64,000 bases of DNA from Viola odorata (taxonomy: Eukaryota > Streptophyta > Magnoliopsida > Malpighiales > Violaceae). Made by a program: the position numbers and the translations under genes. Location of the stretch: positions 80,358,781 through 80,422,780 of the forward strand of contig OY829538.1 of assembly GCA_963691705.1 (NCBI GenBank), written 5' to 3'. The notes beneath the pieces are model-generated. The model searched no databases and was not told the DNA's origin. It worked only from the letters and a program-made list of their open reading frames with translations. Below, piece by piece: positions 1 through 11,615 of the stretch (position 1 is the stretch's first letter; each line of letters starts with the position of its first letter).

Positions 1-1640
1 ATATCCAGGATGCATAACCACAGCAAGCACCTGAACCTAAAATCGGCCATAGTAGGATGCTACCTCACATAAAATCGGCCATAGATTTACAGAAAACTTA
101 GCCATTAATAATAAAACAACAGACTCTAAACCACTTACTCCATCAACAAACAACAACGACGACACGATAAAACACTACAGCAGATGCAAAAGCAACACAT
201 AACAAATCGCAATGACTGTTTCAATCTTCATCAGATGCGTAACAAAACAACAAAATCAAAAGAAAGAGGAAAGGTAAAAAAATCTAAAACATACATGATG
301 ATGCAATGACTGTTTCAATCTTCATCAGATCCGTAACAAAACAACGAAATCAGAAGGAGAGAAGGGAAAAAATCTAAAACATACATGATGATGCGATGAC
401 TGTGGTGGTGACAGTTGAGCGGAGCGTTGGTGGTGGTGGTGGCCTGAGCGGTGTGGTGGCGGCCTAGAGCGGTGGTGGTGGTGGTGGTGGCAGTTTTAGT
501 GCGGCGAGAGTGAGAGGGTGAGATTAATGCGAGTGAAATGGACGAGGGAGGGTGAGAAGCAATTTTGTTCTTTCCGTGGGACCCGTCACACGCAGCCACA
601 TCATTGTTGGAGTAAATTTTGTTTGTCTTTTAATAACTGCCATTTTTTTATGAATTTTTACTATTTATAATATTTGTCATTTTTATTTTTTTTTTAGGTA
701 TATATTTTACACAAATGACAAAAAAAAAAAATGTGTCAATCCAATTTGATAATGGTGTGGTAATTTGAGTAGAAATTAGAAATAAAAATGAAATAATGTG
801 TAGTAAAATTAAATTAAAAATTATTGTTTTAAATTTTTTATTATTTTAAAACGTAATTATAGAGGGAGTACAAAATACAAGAATTATTAGAAAATGAAAC
901 CTTTTTGTTCAGAGTTAGACGATGGAGTAGCGTGGATTGTTGAATCGTTCAAAAGCCCATATTCAAGACTCAAATCACATAGGCCTTCTTTTGATGGGCC
1001 TGCTTCACATTTGATGAAGCACGAGTAAATGTAAATACTCAACCATATTCGACCGAGATTAATAAAAAACAAACAAATTTATAGTCTTCTCAGTAATACC
1101 AAGTAAATAAAAAAAAACAAACTTAACTGATTAGTACATGTCATTTTTATGATATAAGTATTGTGATGATAATTATTAATTAATCATTAATATAAAAAAT
1201 TAATTAAAAAAAACATTTAATTTCCCTTATTGGCCATGAATAGGATTTATCACCAAAAATAAATAAATAGACAAAAAATATAGCACGAATGCGTTTAACT
1301 AAAGAAAAACTTGTAAAGATAATAGTTTTCCAGTTTCCACTACGAATATTAGTATATCTAAGGTAAATGCTAGAAAACAATATGAATAAATTGAAGTTGT
1401 ATCACTTGACTCAATAGTTTGCTGCCGGTAAACAAATTAGTTTTAAATCTAAACAATGTCATTAATTATCATTATAATATCAGACCAATTCTGTAAAAGA
1501 AAAGTGATGGACAGTTTAGTCATTCGTGAACTAAGATTTTATTTCTACTTATACAACGATCAAGTACAACCTTTAAGCCACATAATCAGAGTAAATTATA
1601 AGGATTAGGAAGGACTTGATTGTCCAACAGAAAATGAAAA
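1..1640. other. Intergenic, downstream of the GIP1-like gene
   Basis: No gene could be supported here. The first 500 bases hold a two-copy 94-bp tandem repeat followed by a GGT-rich tract (about 401-490). The short reading frame this opens on the minus strand is Thr/His/Ser-rich and looks like a repeat artefact. From about 600 to 1640 the sequence is very AT-rich with homopolymer runs. A single GAGGGAGTA-like end near 863-871 resembles one terminus of a Stowaway MITE, but I found no matching partner. The 3' UTR of the GIP1-like gene probably reaches into about 1640-1915. Confidence 0.6.
211..398. repeat. Two-copy tandem repeat, 94-bp unit
   Basis: The segment starting AATGACTGTTTCAATC at 211 recurs at 305 with the same order of sub-motifs (TTCATCAGAT, GTAACAAAACAAC, AAATCTAAAACATACATGATG). 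This gives an offset of 94 bp and high identity. A third copy is cut off after a few bases at about 395, where a GGT-rich tract begins. No function is evident. Confidence 0.8.
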
Positions 1641-1915
1641 TTCCACTATAACTGAGGGCCGAGACCCGAGAAGAGAGAACAAAGGGAGGAAACGTAGTCA
1701 CCAAGCAAATTAGTACAAAGTGTTCCTAAGTTAACTAGCAGATAAATAAGAGTACAAATCCTCATGGCACAGGGCAGTAGCCAGTCAAGGTCGGGTTTTT
1801 TTCTTTCTCGATCACCAAGAACCGTTACATAATTATTCAACCGCGCAAATGCCCTTGATTGGCCACTTCAAACTTAGTACAAGACCCTGAAAAACCAAGA
1901 GGTGGGGGATTAGAT

Positions 1916-4900
1916 TTAGTAGCTGTTTTGCCATAGTTGCTGCTGGGTCTGCTGCTTTGAGGGTTGTTGTCCCTGAGAGCCGCCGAGGCTTCCCTCCCTC
2001 GAGTTCTGCAGCTGCAGCTGCTGCAGCTGCTGTTGCTGCTGCTGCTGTTGCTGTTGTTGCTGTTGCTGTTGCTGCTGCTGTTGCTGTTCAAGTGACATCC
2101 CTGATTGGGAGTGATAATAGTTAGGGTACCCCAGGCCCCCAAAATGCTGCGATGGCTGTTGACCTTGTCGAAATCCCGCAGGCTGCTGGTTCTGCCCCTG
2201 GAAGCTGTAATATGTGCTCGCAGGGACAGCAGACATTGTTCGTGAACCAGGACCGTGGACCCACATGCCTGAATTCTCATTCTGAGAAAAAAGAAACAAA
2301 AAGGGCATTGTTTGAGATTTTAAACAAATAAAGGGTGTACTATGAAGAGTGCAGTATAACATCATTTGACATAGCTGTAGTTACAGGTTCCGTTAACTAT
2401 AAAAGAACACAACAACAAACAGGTTTGGGACCAAGAAATGAGAGTTTCTACGCAGTCAGAATTATTCAACATACCACAATTAATAGTCTTATGTAGTCAA
2501 ATGGAATTGTTATATTTGTAGAGAGAATACCTGCTGTTGAAGCGACATCAAATGGCTTGCATCCTTGTACTGAGAACTCAAAACATCTTCATACCCTATC
2601 GTTGTGCCTGTAGGTGCAGTGGGTGGGTTCAGAGGAAAGTTTCCTGTAGGAATGTTTGTTGAGCTGCCAAACCCATAGCCAGAAGCAACAGCAGCAGATT
2701 GAGGCAAGCTACTCACAGAAACGCTGTTCTTGTATTGAGGAAGGACTGCCGCCAAAGACTGATGATAAGTGTTATTACCAGCAAAGTTCTGCTGGAAAGC
2801 CGATGGCATATATGTGTAGCTCTGAGCCAAGAAAGGATAGCTGATCATGTTGGGAAAATGTCCAAGAGGAAGAGTAGGTTGCGAATAAGGATGTACAAGG
2901 TGTTGCGGAACAGCAGGTCCGGTGGCAACACTAGCACCTGGATGGGTCTGTGGAGTTGGCTGCGGTGTAGTCATGCCACTTGCTCTCAACGCCTGGCACA
3001 TGAGAAAAAAATTAAAACAACGGAGGACAACAGAAAAAAGATAAGGAAACTGAACCCAAATACTTCCAAGTCCCAAAAATAAAGTCTTGAATGTCTTTCC
3101 AATTTGCAGACAAGGCTTTCTCTGCAGGCATCTATGTATTGTCTCATCCATTTGGGAGCCACATCTAAACTCAAACGAGAATTAACAAGTACACTTATAT
3201 AGCTCAGAAGCTAGTGACATTAACAAACTAAAATACCAAATATTTGAGACAAGAAATGAATCAAAATTTTAGGATAAGTCATAGGATATAATAAGCTAGC
3301 AAAAGCACAACAGAACAACAGTTGCCTTTCCATTATTTCCTTTTTTTATAATTAGTCTTGAAAGATGCATTTTGTGCTCTCATTCAGACACTGGTTGGCA
3401 CATGAACTTAGAACCACAATGCTGTCTCAAAATCAATAGGTAAAAATCTTCATTTCATAGATATTAAACAATTGTCTAAGAAAACATGGGCCAGTTTGGG
3501 TTTAGCAGAAGGGTACCTCTGGCATGGACATGCTAGGTCCACTGATGGAAGAAGCTGTGTTACTGTATTTGGTGGGCATTGACTGTGTCACAGGGAAGGG
3601 TGAGTATGGAAGGTCAGGTTCCCTTCCAGTCTGAACAGTTGAAGCCAATAAAGTGCTTGGTAACGAATTTGTGTACGCCTGCTGCAATGAGAAATCCAAC
3701 CAAATCAATTTTACAGTTCAGCATTCTAGTTACTTATAATAAAGCACTAATGGCCACCCACAAAGGCATTCGTGCAAGCAAACCATATTTTAGATGTAAC
3801 CTCAACTCCAAAATGTTATACTCATAACTTTAACAAGGTCACTGAGAAGTGACAACTTGACAAAGTAGTTGAGCATAATAACAACAAAGTATGCACACTT
3901 GTATCATGTACCTAGTGATTTCTCCAACACAACAAAAAATAAATAAAAGAAAACATATATTGTTTTATAATGGAAGTGTAAAAGATTCCTCACAAATAAA
4001 ACCTCTGAGCGATATGAACAAGTGATTAGCAAGAATCCTTCGTGTTTGCAAACAAACCAACTCTAGCCATAAAAAAGAAGGCTTGAACACATATAGATAG
4101 TTACCACTGTGGCCATAGCCCAGTTAGTAACCATTCCACTCTTCAATAGTGTGGGTATGAGAAGGAGAGTTTGTATGAACTTGGATCATCTCACAACAAT
4201 CTAAAAGGGAATTTAGGCGGTAAGGGATAGCCAGTCAGACAAAAAGACTAAGTAGTTGGATATCAAGAACAAATTGCATCTTCAAGACATAATAGTACAG
4301 TTTACTACATTACCATTACACTGGAGAAAGGAGCAATGTTCTGCATCTGTGAGCTTGTCTGCTGGTTATTAAAGGCCGCATGTAATTGTTGGGCGTTTTC
4401 ATAATTATAACCAGGTGTGGATGAAGGGAATGCATATTGATTCCCCTGGACTACTTCAGGGGTTTCCTCCTTTAACAAATCTGGTTGGGGAACAGTTTGA
4501 GAATCATAATTCCCAGCACTGACAGCTCTATGGACTAAATTTTCATCAGTTGTATTTCTGAGATGCTCATCCCCATAATACTCAGGATTTCTGCAAAAGA
4601 AATGTTTCACACTTATCACGAAGAAGCAAAATATAGAGAGATTATCACAACAAATAATGCATACCTAGTGTCTGAGTGCCCAGCTGATGAGGCATCTAAC
4701 ACTTCAGATGGCTCTTCCAAGGGCCTCGATGCATATGACCCTGAAAAGGCAGAAGTAGAACCAATGCCTGAACCAAAACTTCCAAAGCTTAGGTGCGAGC
4801 AGTCCTGAGCATGAACTTGGAGGTGATTAGGAATTATTACAGAAGGGGTATCCTCCTCAGTTGGTGTCCCTTGATCATCGTCCTGTATACTTAGCTGCTG

Positions 4901-7837
4901 GAAGTTTGCAGCTGCAGTTGAAGCACCATCTTCAGCTGAAATGGAATAACAAAACAGTGCATATTGTAAGACAAATAAAGTGTCACAGGCTAATTAAAAG
5001 GGATCGTACCAGGGTAAAAAAAGGGTAGAGATATTGGTTTCAGGCAAAAAGTGTTAAGAGCAATGTTGACAGACCTCTAAGAGAAAGTGAAGGTAAAGAC
5101 CTCTCTTAACACCATCACAGTCAAATCACTAGATTGGAGAATTCGAGTGAATGCAGAAATAACACAGGGAATGAGTATCATTACATGTCTAAATTCCAAA
5201 TCCAATAAGGTTGGAGGACTCCTATGTGAATGCAGAAGTAGCAGAGAATAAACCATTTAAAATGAAGAAAAAAAAAGGAGAGGAAAAAAAGGAGGAAATC
5301 TATTTCACACTCCACAAAAGTTCAGGTACTCTCATAACATTGAAGATGGGGTCCTCCAAATAATATATTTGAAGGGAATCAACAATGACCCAAAAATGTT
5401 CAATAAAGAACTATGTATTCCACAGTCCACACAAGTTAAGCTAAATCATGACATTTAAAATGACCTTCATTAATAAGAGCCAAAGAAATGTAAGGACCAA
5501 CAAGAAAACATGTATTTTACAGTCCATGCAAGCCAAAGTTCAATTCAAAACATCCCACTCACCTTCATTATGCTCGAAATGATGTCTGTGAGGCTCATAA
5601 GAACTCATATTTTCATACAAATTATTATCAAAAAGAGATGAGCCTCCAGAACCATCATCCTCCTGAATATTTCTACTAGATATAGAAGCAGGCCCGGCAT
5701 GATTTCCATTAACAGTTTCAACATCACCATCTGCAACTGACGGAGCATCATCTAGCGGGGAGTTGAGATGCTGGCTACCTCTCTCTGAAGGTAAGTTAGC
5801 TGGTTCTGCACACAGCTCTGCATCTACCGAAGCCTCTAAAATAGAGGGCACACTAGCAACTGGTGGCTGTTCAATTGATGGCCATTCATCATTTGTCTGA
5901 ATATGCTGACCAGCCATAATTTCTGGGTCTGGATTAACCTCTGAAATCTTGGAAGTGTGATTATCTGAAAATGGTAAATCATGGCGTGATACTGCCGAAG
6001 GTGGCCCTGAAGCATAGCCATGGTTAGCTGTATGGTGAGGTGGCATGGCAGATGCCTTAGGTTGTGGCCTACCCTTCTTCACAATGTCAGCCATAGAAAC
6101 CTGGCCTGGGACCCCCACCCAAGCAGATTGAAATCCAGTAGAAGGTTGCAATGAAGGAACTCCATCATTTGCACCTACAGCAGGCATTTTATTTTCTGTG
6201 GGCACAGAATCACTGCCAGAAAAGTAAAACAACCATGACAATTATCAAATTCTACACCATGTACTGATCAATATAGGTGAATTTATTTGAACCCATCGAA
6301 TATACCAACAATAGCTTATATGAAACACAAAGATTCATCCACTCCCATGGAATACTAGGTATGACGATTAAACGTAACTCAGATTTTGCATTTAAGTGTA
6401 AGATGGGAAGTGCTAAACTTTTCTAGCACACAACCAAGACCACTAAACTTCAGGGTGACCTTTATTGCAGCAGCAAGCACACAATGGCTTGTTGTAGTCT
6501 GGAGCATATCTGAAGGGAGCTGTAAATACTCTCTCATACACTAATAAATTCAAATTTCTTGTTCAATTCAAAACATCATAAATATGCCATGCAGCTTCAG
6601 TTCAAGCACAAAGACGTGTCACAATTAAGTTTTTCACAGTAATAACCTGAGCATTTGAGGCCGCCGATTATAATTACTGCCTCCCATACCAGGTGCAGAA
6701 GATGAAGCAGAAGTATAAGCGTGTGCTCCATTTTCCTTCTTATATGTTGGTTTACCAAGCAAGCTGCCAGATTCTGAAGAAAAAAGGTAAATAAAAACAA
6801 AAAAGTAGAACGTGAATAAGCTATGTTTATCAAGGTTCGTATCAATTGGCAACTAAAACAACAACCAACTCCAGCCCCAGACAATAATGCAGTAAGCCCA
6901 TACCATTGGAGCTGAACTGACTCAACACAATACGTCCATAGCGGTCTGAACCACCTCTGCCACCACGATTTGTTGCGTAATTTGAGCTATTAGCACCACG
7001 GGACCTGGGATCCATTGTGTCCTTAGTCTGAAACATCCACCCAACCAAATGTGATGAATAGTAATAATGAAAGGCATATCTTTACACACACAAAAAGAGA
7101 CTTTAAATGCTTCAAAAAGCTTGAATATGAGACAAAACACACCTCCTTTTTCTTCTCTCTTTTGCTCTTCACCTCCCGGAAAGGATCTACATATGGAACA
7201 AATTCAAAGTCAACATCGAATATGAATGTCTTTAAAATACAAACATAATTAAAACATTAAGCAGCAAGACACCAGACCTAATTGCAGATACTGATGATGA
7301 CTGATACTATGAAGCAATAAAAAGACAACTAAAACACACACTGCAATACCATTAAAACAACCCCACATAGGGGCAGTAACAATCAAAGAACTGTTGACAA
7401 AGAAGAGACACCATGCAATTCATTCATCTTGCTCTTAAGTTTGAAGCAACTGAGGAAAATCAAACACACCTCTTCAGGCAACTTTTTCATAATTACTAAA
7501 GCAAACCAACTCTATCACCACATTCTACTACAAACCCAAAAAAAAAATTCAAAATTAATGAATTAAAAAACATGCAACTGAAAAAGAAAAATAGAACGTT
7601 AGGGTTATGGTTACGGCGACCCTCACCTTGGGTCAGGAGGCGATTGACAGCTTCGTTAGGGTCCATGTTACATTCTTTGAGCGTGGCGTAGATCTCAGCT
7701 TCTGGACAGTTAACAATCTCTTTCAAGTCCTGCACCATCTTCCTTGACCCGGCCGGTATACCTGATAACCCATGGCCACCCTTGCCGCTGCCGCCGGTAT
7801 TATTTACTCCTCCTCCGCCTACTACTTTCCCACTCAT
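1916..7837 (-). CDS. GIP1: GBF-interacting protein 1-like (DUF1296/GIP1 N-terminal domain)
   Basis: Ten coding exons on the minus strand: 7627-7837, 7143-7186, 6904-7027, 6647-6773, 5563-6212, 4665-4935, 4314-4590, 3517-3678, 2531-2992 and 1916-2281. They join in frame to 897 residues. The N-terminal 25-75 region (SGIPAGSRKMVQDLKEIV, then NMDPNEAVNRLL) is the UBA-like GIP1/DUF1296 domain. The rest is low-complexity, rich in Ser, Gly, Pro and Gln, with a conserved middle (SIQDDDQGTPTEED) and a polyQ run of about 20 just before the C-terminus LWQNSY. In Arabidopsis, GIP1 binds G-box bZIP factors and enhances their DNA binding; other members are barely characterised. The start at 7837 is chosen because MSGK precedes the conserved domain; an in-frame ATG at 7870 is also possible. 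Exon 8 has an NAGNAG acceptor. I am sure of the family, less so of which paralogue. Confidence 0.92.
2020..2090 (-). repeat. CAG/CAA repeat coding polyglutamine in the GIP1-like protein
   Basis: On the minus strand this is a mixed CAA/CAG codon run giving about 20 consecutive Gln, followed by Leu-Gln interruptions. Interspersed CAA codons would tend to stabilise it against slippage. Similar Gln-rich tails occur in plant GIP1-like proteins, so it is a family feature of variable length. Confidence 0.85.
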
Positions 7838-8699
7838 CCTCTCTTCTTCCCCCTTCTCCCCACCCCACACTCTCCTCCTCCTTCAGATCTGACAACAAAC
7901 AAACGACGCCGTCTGGTTGACTCGCCGTAGGTTTACTCTCTCCGTGTATCGGTCTCTCTTCTCTCTGTTAAACTTGAACGAAACGTCGAGGGATAAATAG
8001 ATATGTTTAAGCTGCTCTACTCTGCTTTGTTGGGCAGTGAAAACCCTCTTTAGCCTTCTCCCTTTTCTTTTTATTTTAATTTAATTTAATTTTTCTTTGT
8101 TTCGGGCACTTTGGCTTTTCTGATTTGTTTAATATATATATAGTTTTTTTGAAAGAAAAGAAGAAAAAAAAAAGATTTTGAGAATGGCGATTTTTCTTTT
8201 TTAATGGGCGGACTGGATCGGGCTTGAATCTAATTTTTTGAAGTCCAGTTAGATTAATAGGTTTTTTTATAAAAAATAAAACTTTAACTTTTAAAATACT
8301 TATTATAATTCTTTTAAAAGTTTATGATATTTCAAAATATCAATAAAATTTAGAAAAAAATATTTAGTTGGTGAAAACGAATAATATAATTAATGAATTG
8401 ATATAAAAATACTATATATTATAAATTTTAAATAAATGTAGTATATGTTTTTAGTGGTTCTCAAGGTTAAAATTGCAGCTTTTAGAAAATTATACTTCAA
8501 TTATTTGTTTAGAAACAAAAATTGAATTAAATAATATAAATAAATAACACTAAAAATGACTGATGCTCTTTATAGTCATTTTACACTCAAATTATAGTTT
8601 TAAAAGCAGTGTTTACCAAACACCAAAAACAATTTCTCGTTTCCCACGGTACTTTTAAGAAATGTTTTGCGCAAAATTGTTTTTCCCACAACATTTTTG
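7838..8699 (-). promoter_or_regulatory. Leader and upstream region of the GIP1-like gene
   Basis: Reading out of the gene on the minus strand, about 7838-7990 is a purine-rich leader-like stretch; on the plus strand it is CT-rich with several TCTCTC blocks. From about 8050 the DNA becomes AT-rich intergenic sequence up to the retroelement remnant. I saw no clear TATA box, so the promoter is inferred from position only. Confidence 0.45.
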
Positions 8700-9560
8700 C
8701 CCACGGCACTTGATGCGATCACGGACCCTTCCAATACCAAACTTGACGCTCAAGGCATATTGCCTCAAGGTCCGATCACACGAAGCAAGGCAAGAGGTTT
8801 GTCCCTATGGTTTGAAGGCAATTTGAGAGATAAAGAGTGTATCCAAGTCCAGGAAAAGGTTGTGCACGTGACTCTTCACCAAGGCAAAGAGATGGAAGGA
8901 ATGGTTCCTGGCGGCATGCCGCCAGAACAGCTCTCTTTGGGGCGGCATGCCGCTCCGAATTTAATTAAAATGGTGAGTTGCAAGCGAATGTAGCGGCATG
9001 CCGCTAAGGCCACCTCTTGTGGGGCGGCATGCCGCCAGACACAAAGTGTGGACGAGTTTTGGGCTTTTCAGCCTTTCTTTTGTTGCACCTATAAATAGTT
9101 TTTGTATCTCTTCTTCAGACCTCAGTTAAACTTTAAGTGATATTTTGCAAGTTGAGAACACTCCTTAATCTATCACCTAGGTCCCTAACTCTTCAATCCT
9201 TCTTGGAGAAAGATCGCTTGAGTAGAGAACACTCCTCCCGATCTTCCTCCGGGAAATCTTTTGTAATCGATTCGACAACATTTTGGGTGGCTTGAATATA
9301 TGTTTGTGTTGCTTGCTGATATTGGTTTGAGTTTCTACAAGTGATGCATTTGTTCATTGATTCCTATCCATCCATCTAGCAACAATCATCTTTCCGGGTA
9401 ACATCGTTTCTTCCTTGTCTAATCTTTGTCCGCTGCCAAATCCGTGTCTTGTGCGTATTTTCCTTGTCTTTCCTTTAAGTCTTGTTGTTAACTCCCTCGG
9501 CTAGATCCTCCTTAAGCTCCATATATCATTCGGCTTTACTTACACTAGGCCAGATCATAT
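8667..9560 (+). mobile_element. LTR-retrotransposon remnant (polyprotein tail plus LTR-like sequence)
   Basis: The plus-strand frame at 8667-8993 contains GPITRSKAR, which resembles the G-P-(I/L)-T-R-(S/A)-(R/K)-A ending of plant Ty3/gypsy polyproteins. It is followed by non-coding sequence with a TATAAATAG box (about 9090) and repeated AGAACACTCC motifs, as expected for an LTR promoter. The segment ends near GATCATATCA. A related remnant lies inverted at 23650-24482: both begin around ATCACGGACCC, both end at ATCATATCA, and both carry four copies of the palindrome GCGGCATGCCGC or one-base variants. No intact pol gene remains. Class and boundaries are inferred. Confidence 0.6.
8911..9035. repeat. 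Four GCGGCATGCCGC palindromes
   Basis: Perfect 12-bp palindromes lie at 8911-8922, 8942-8953, 8993-9004 and 9024-9035, with start-to-start spacing of 31, 51 and 31 bp. The same quartet, spaced 31, 47 and 31, occurs in the inverted remnant at 24226-24346. The DNA around them is unremarkable in composition. Confidence 0.9.
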
Positions 9561-11615
9561 CAGCACTTTTCGGACCAGAACCGAAACGCCAAACAGACCC
9601 TTAAACAGCCTATAGTTCAAAACGGGAGACTCAACTCAAGTCTCAGACTTTTAAAATTGCATTGGAGTAATTCATTGAATCACTCATCTAATAATTGGCT
9701 CTATGCTAAATTAATTTTTTTTTTAAGGAATTAACGTTAAAATGAACTAAAATAAAATCATTCAAAACACCAGGTATGATCATCTCAGAACATACTTTTA
9801 TTCAATTTTTTTCCAAACCAACTCGAATATATATGAGAACTTAGAATTAATTGTGTTTAAACGTATTATTGGCCTAAAAGGTGATAACTCTTGTGTCTTA
9901 ATTTACTCCAATTTAAAATTTAATGAATAATAAATCACATCATAACCACAATTAGCATGTAATACTAATCTTTTTTTATGATGATTAACTAGCCTAATAA
10001 TATCAAGTATTATTATTGCATTCCATTACTCATGCATTGGAATTTCGATTTGCTATATTCAGTCAAATAAGACGTTTTTTTTTTTGTAGATTTTGAAGTA
10101 TGTTCATCTTTTCTTCTCCTCAATTCCGTATAATAGTAGATTTGAGAGAGTCAAATACATACTAGCATTTTTTTAAAAGATGAAATGATTATTGTTTTGG
10201 ATCATTGGTAAATTCTCATTTCCCTCCTTGATTGGTGTTGTTGTGTGTAAACATTTTAGTTTCATCTATTAAAATACTCGAGTGTTACCAGTTCTCCTAT
10301 ATTTACGACGATTTTCGTAAAGAATTATAAAAAAATGCGTGAGGTGTTCATACGATACAATAATTTAATAAGGTTAGTTTTTTTCCCTTAAGCTTAATGA
10401 TAATAATAATACTAGTTTTAAAATAATGTTTTTTTTATATTAGCGCGCGTTTCTCATGTTCATTATGAAGTTGATTTCGCAGCTATTTGTTGTCATCTTG
10501 TTTATAGAGTTAATATAAGTGTTTATTGTTTTAGAATTACCGCTATAAGGATTAACTCTTTGGTTTTATATGATGCAATTGATATTTATTATTAGTATTT
10601 TATTTTATTTTAAATAAGAAAAAAGAAGAAAAAATCATGTTTAAACTAAATGTGTCGAGACATTAAATCTCACATATATGTTAGGATGTTGTTATTTTCG
10701 GCTTTTAATGTTATATAAACGGAAACATTTGAAGAAGAAAAAGATTGATGATTTTCCATTTTGCAGTTGGACCAGGTGTCGTTTGTGTCTTCATGTGGAA
10801 CTGTCCACGTACTTTCAATTTATGCTAGGGGTGGATAACCTACCCGACAAGCACTGCTTTGATTCGCATTTATTTAATCATTTATTATTAATTATTAATT
10901 ATAGAATTTGGGTGGGCTAGTTTAGTGGGCTATTTTAGTGGGCCACATGACTCCATGTGAAGGCGATTTGGCCCAACCATCAATGTCCATGTCGGCCCAA
11001 AATGGTCTGATCGATACCAAACTTAGGCCGCCTCAATAAATATTAGCTCAAAAAACGTTTAATTCTCTAATAATAGTTTCAAGTCTTACCTATTATTTTA
11101 ACTACCCAAAGTTATCATTTTAACATCATTTAATTTAATCTAACCATTTATGTGAGTTTCATATGAAATTCACACCATTATTTATCTTTTTTCTAAACCT
11201 TAAATTAATTAATTTTTAATAGCAATAGTGACATAATTGTGGCAAAACAAAAGTTCATTGACTTAGTTCGGAAGTTTGTGATAGTTGGGGGACCAAAATG
11301 TACTTTTTTTATAATTATTTTTCTTAGACTAGCGTCACTACCCTTGAAGCAACAGTATATGGCCCGCAGCCGAACGCGTTTATTGTTTTCTTTCTTAAAA
11401 AAAAAGGAAAACAAGAAACGACAATAATGCCGACAATAATGACTTTGCGCGTGGTAGCTCACTTTCATAGACGCTGAAAAGTCTAAAGAAGTTGACCATA
11501 AACTTTGGTTGGTCTCGCCCACTCCACCACTACTCTGCTTCTATCATTTTTCCTTTTCCCTTTGCTACTGCTTGTTTTCCTGCACACTTTCATAATTCCA
11601 CTTTTGTAGCTAGCC
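9561..11615. other. Intergenic, upstream of the CNL gene
   Basis: AT-rich sequence with many T and A runs; no gene was recognised. A short open frame near 10678-10920 has no recognisable content. Within the last 400 bases before the CNL start there are two W-box-type elements (TTGACT at 11258-11263 and TTGACC at 11492-11497), the class of site bound by WRKY factors in defence gene promoters. Their role is inferred from position. Confidence 0.5.

Noticed and set aside
315..599. A 94-codon minus-strand frame rich in Thr and His
   Set aside because: Its composition comes from a GGT-type triplet run and the 94-bp tandem repeat; there is no domain or gene context.
1837..2280. A 147-codon frame overlapping the GIP1-like last exon in another frame
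   Set aside because: The Asn/Ser-rich content is the shifted translation of the polyQ codons; the frame with conserved residues is the GIP1-like one.
8667..8993. A 108-codon frame as a host gene
   Set aside because: Its GPITRSKAR motif and the LTR-like sequence after it point to the tail of a retroelement polyprotein.
8911..9035. Regularly spaced palindromes considered as a CRISPR array
   Set aside because: Only four copies, unequal spacing, a eukaryotic genome and no cas genes; they belong to a retroelement remnant.
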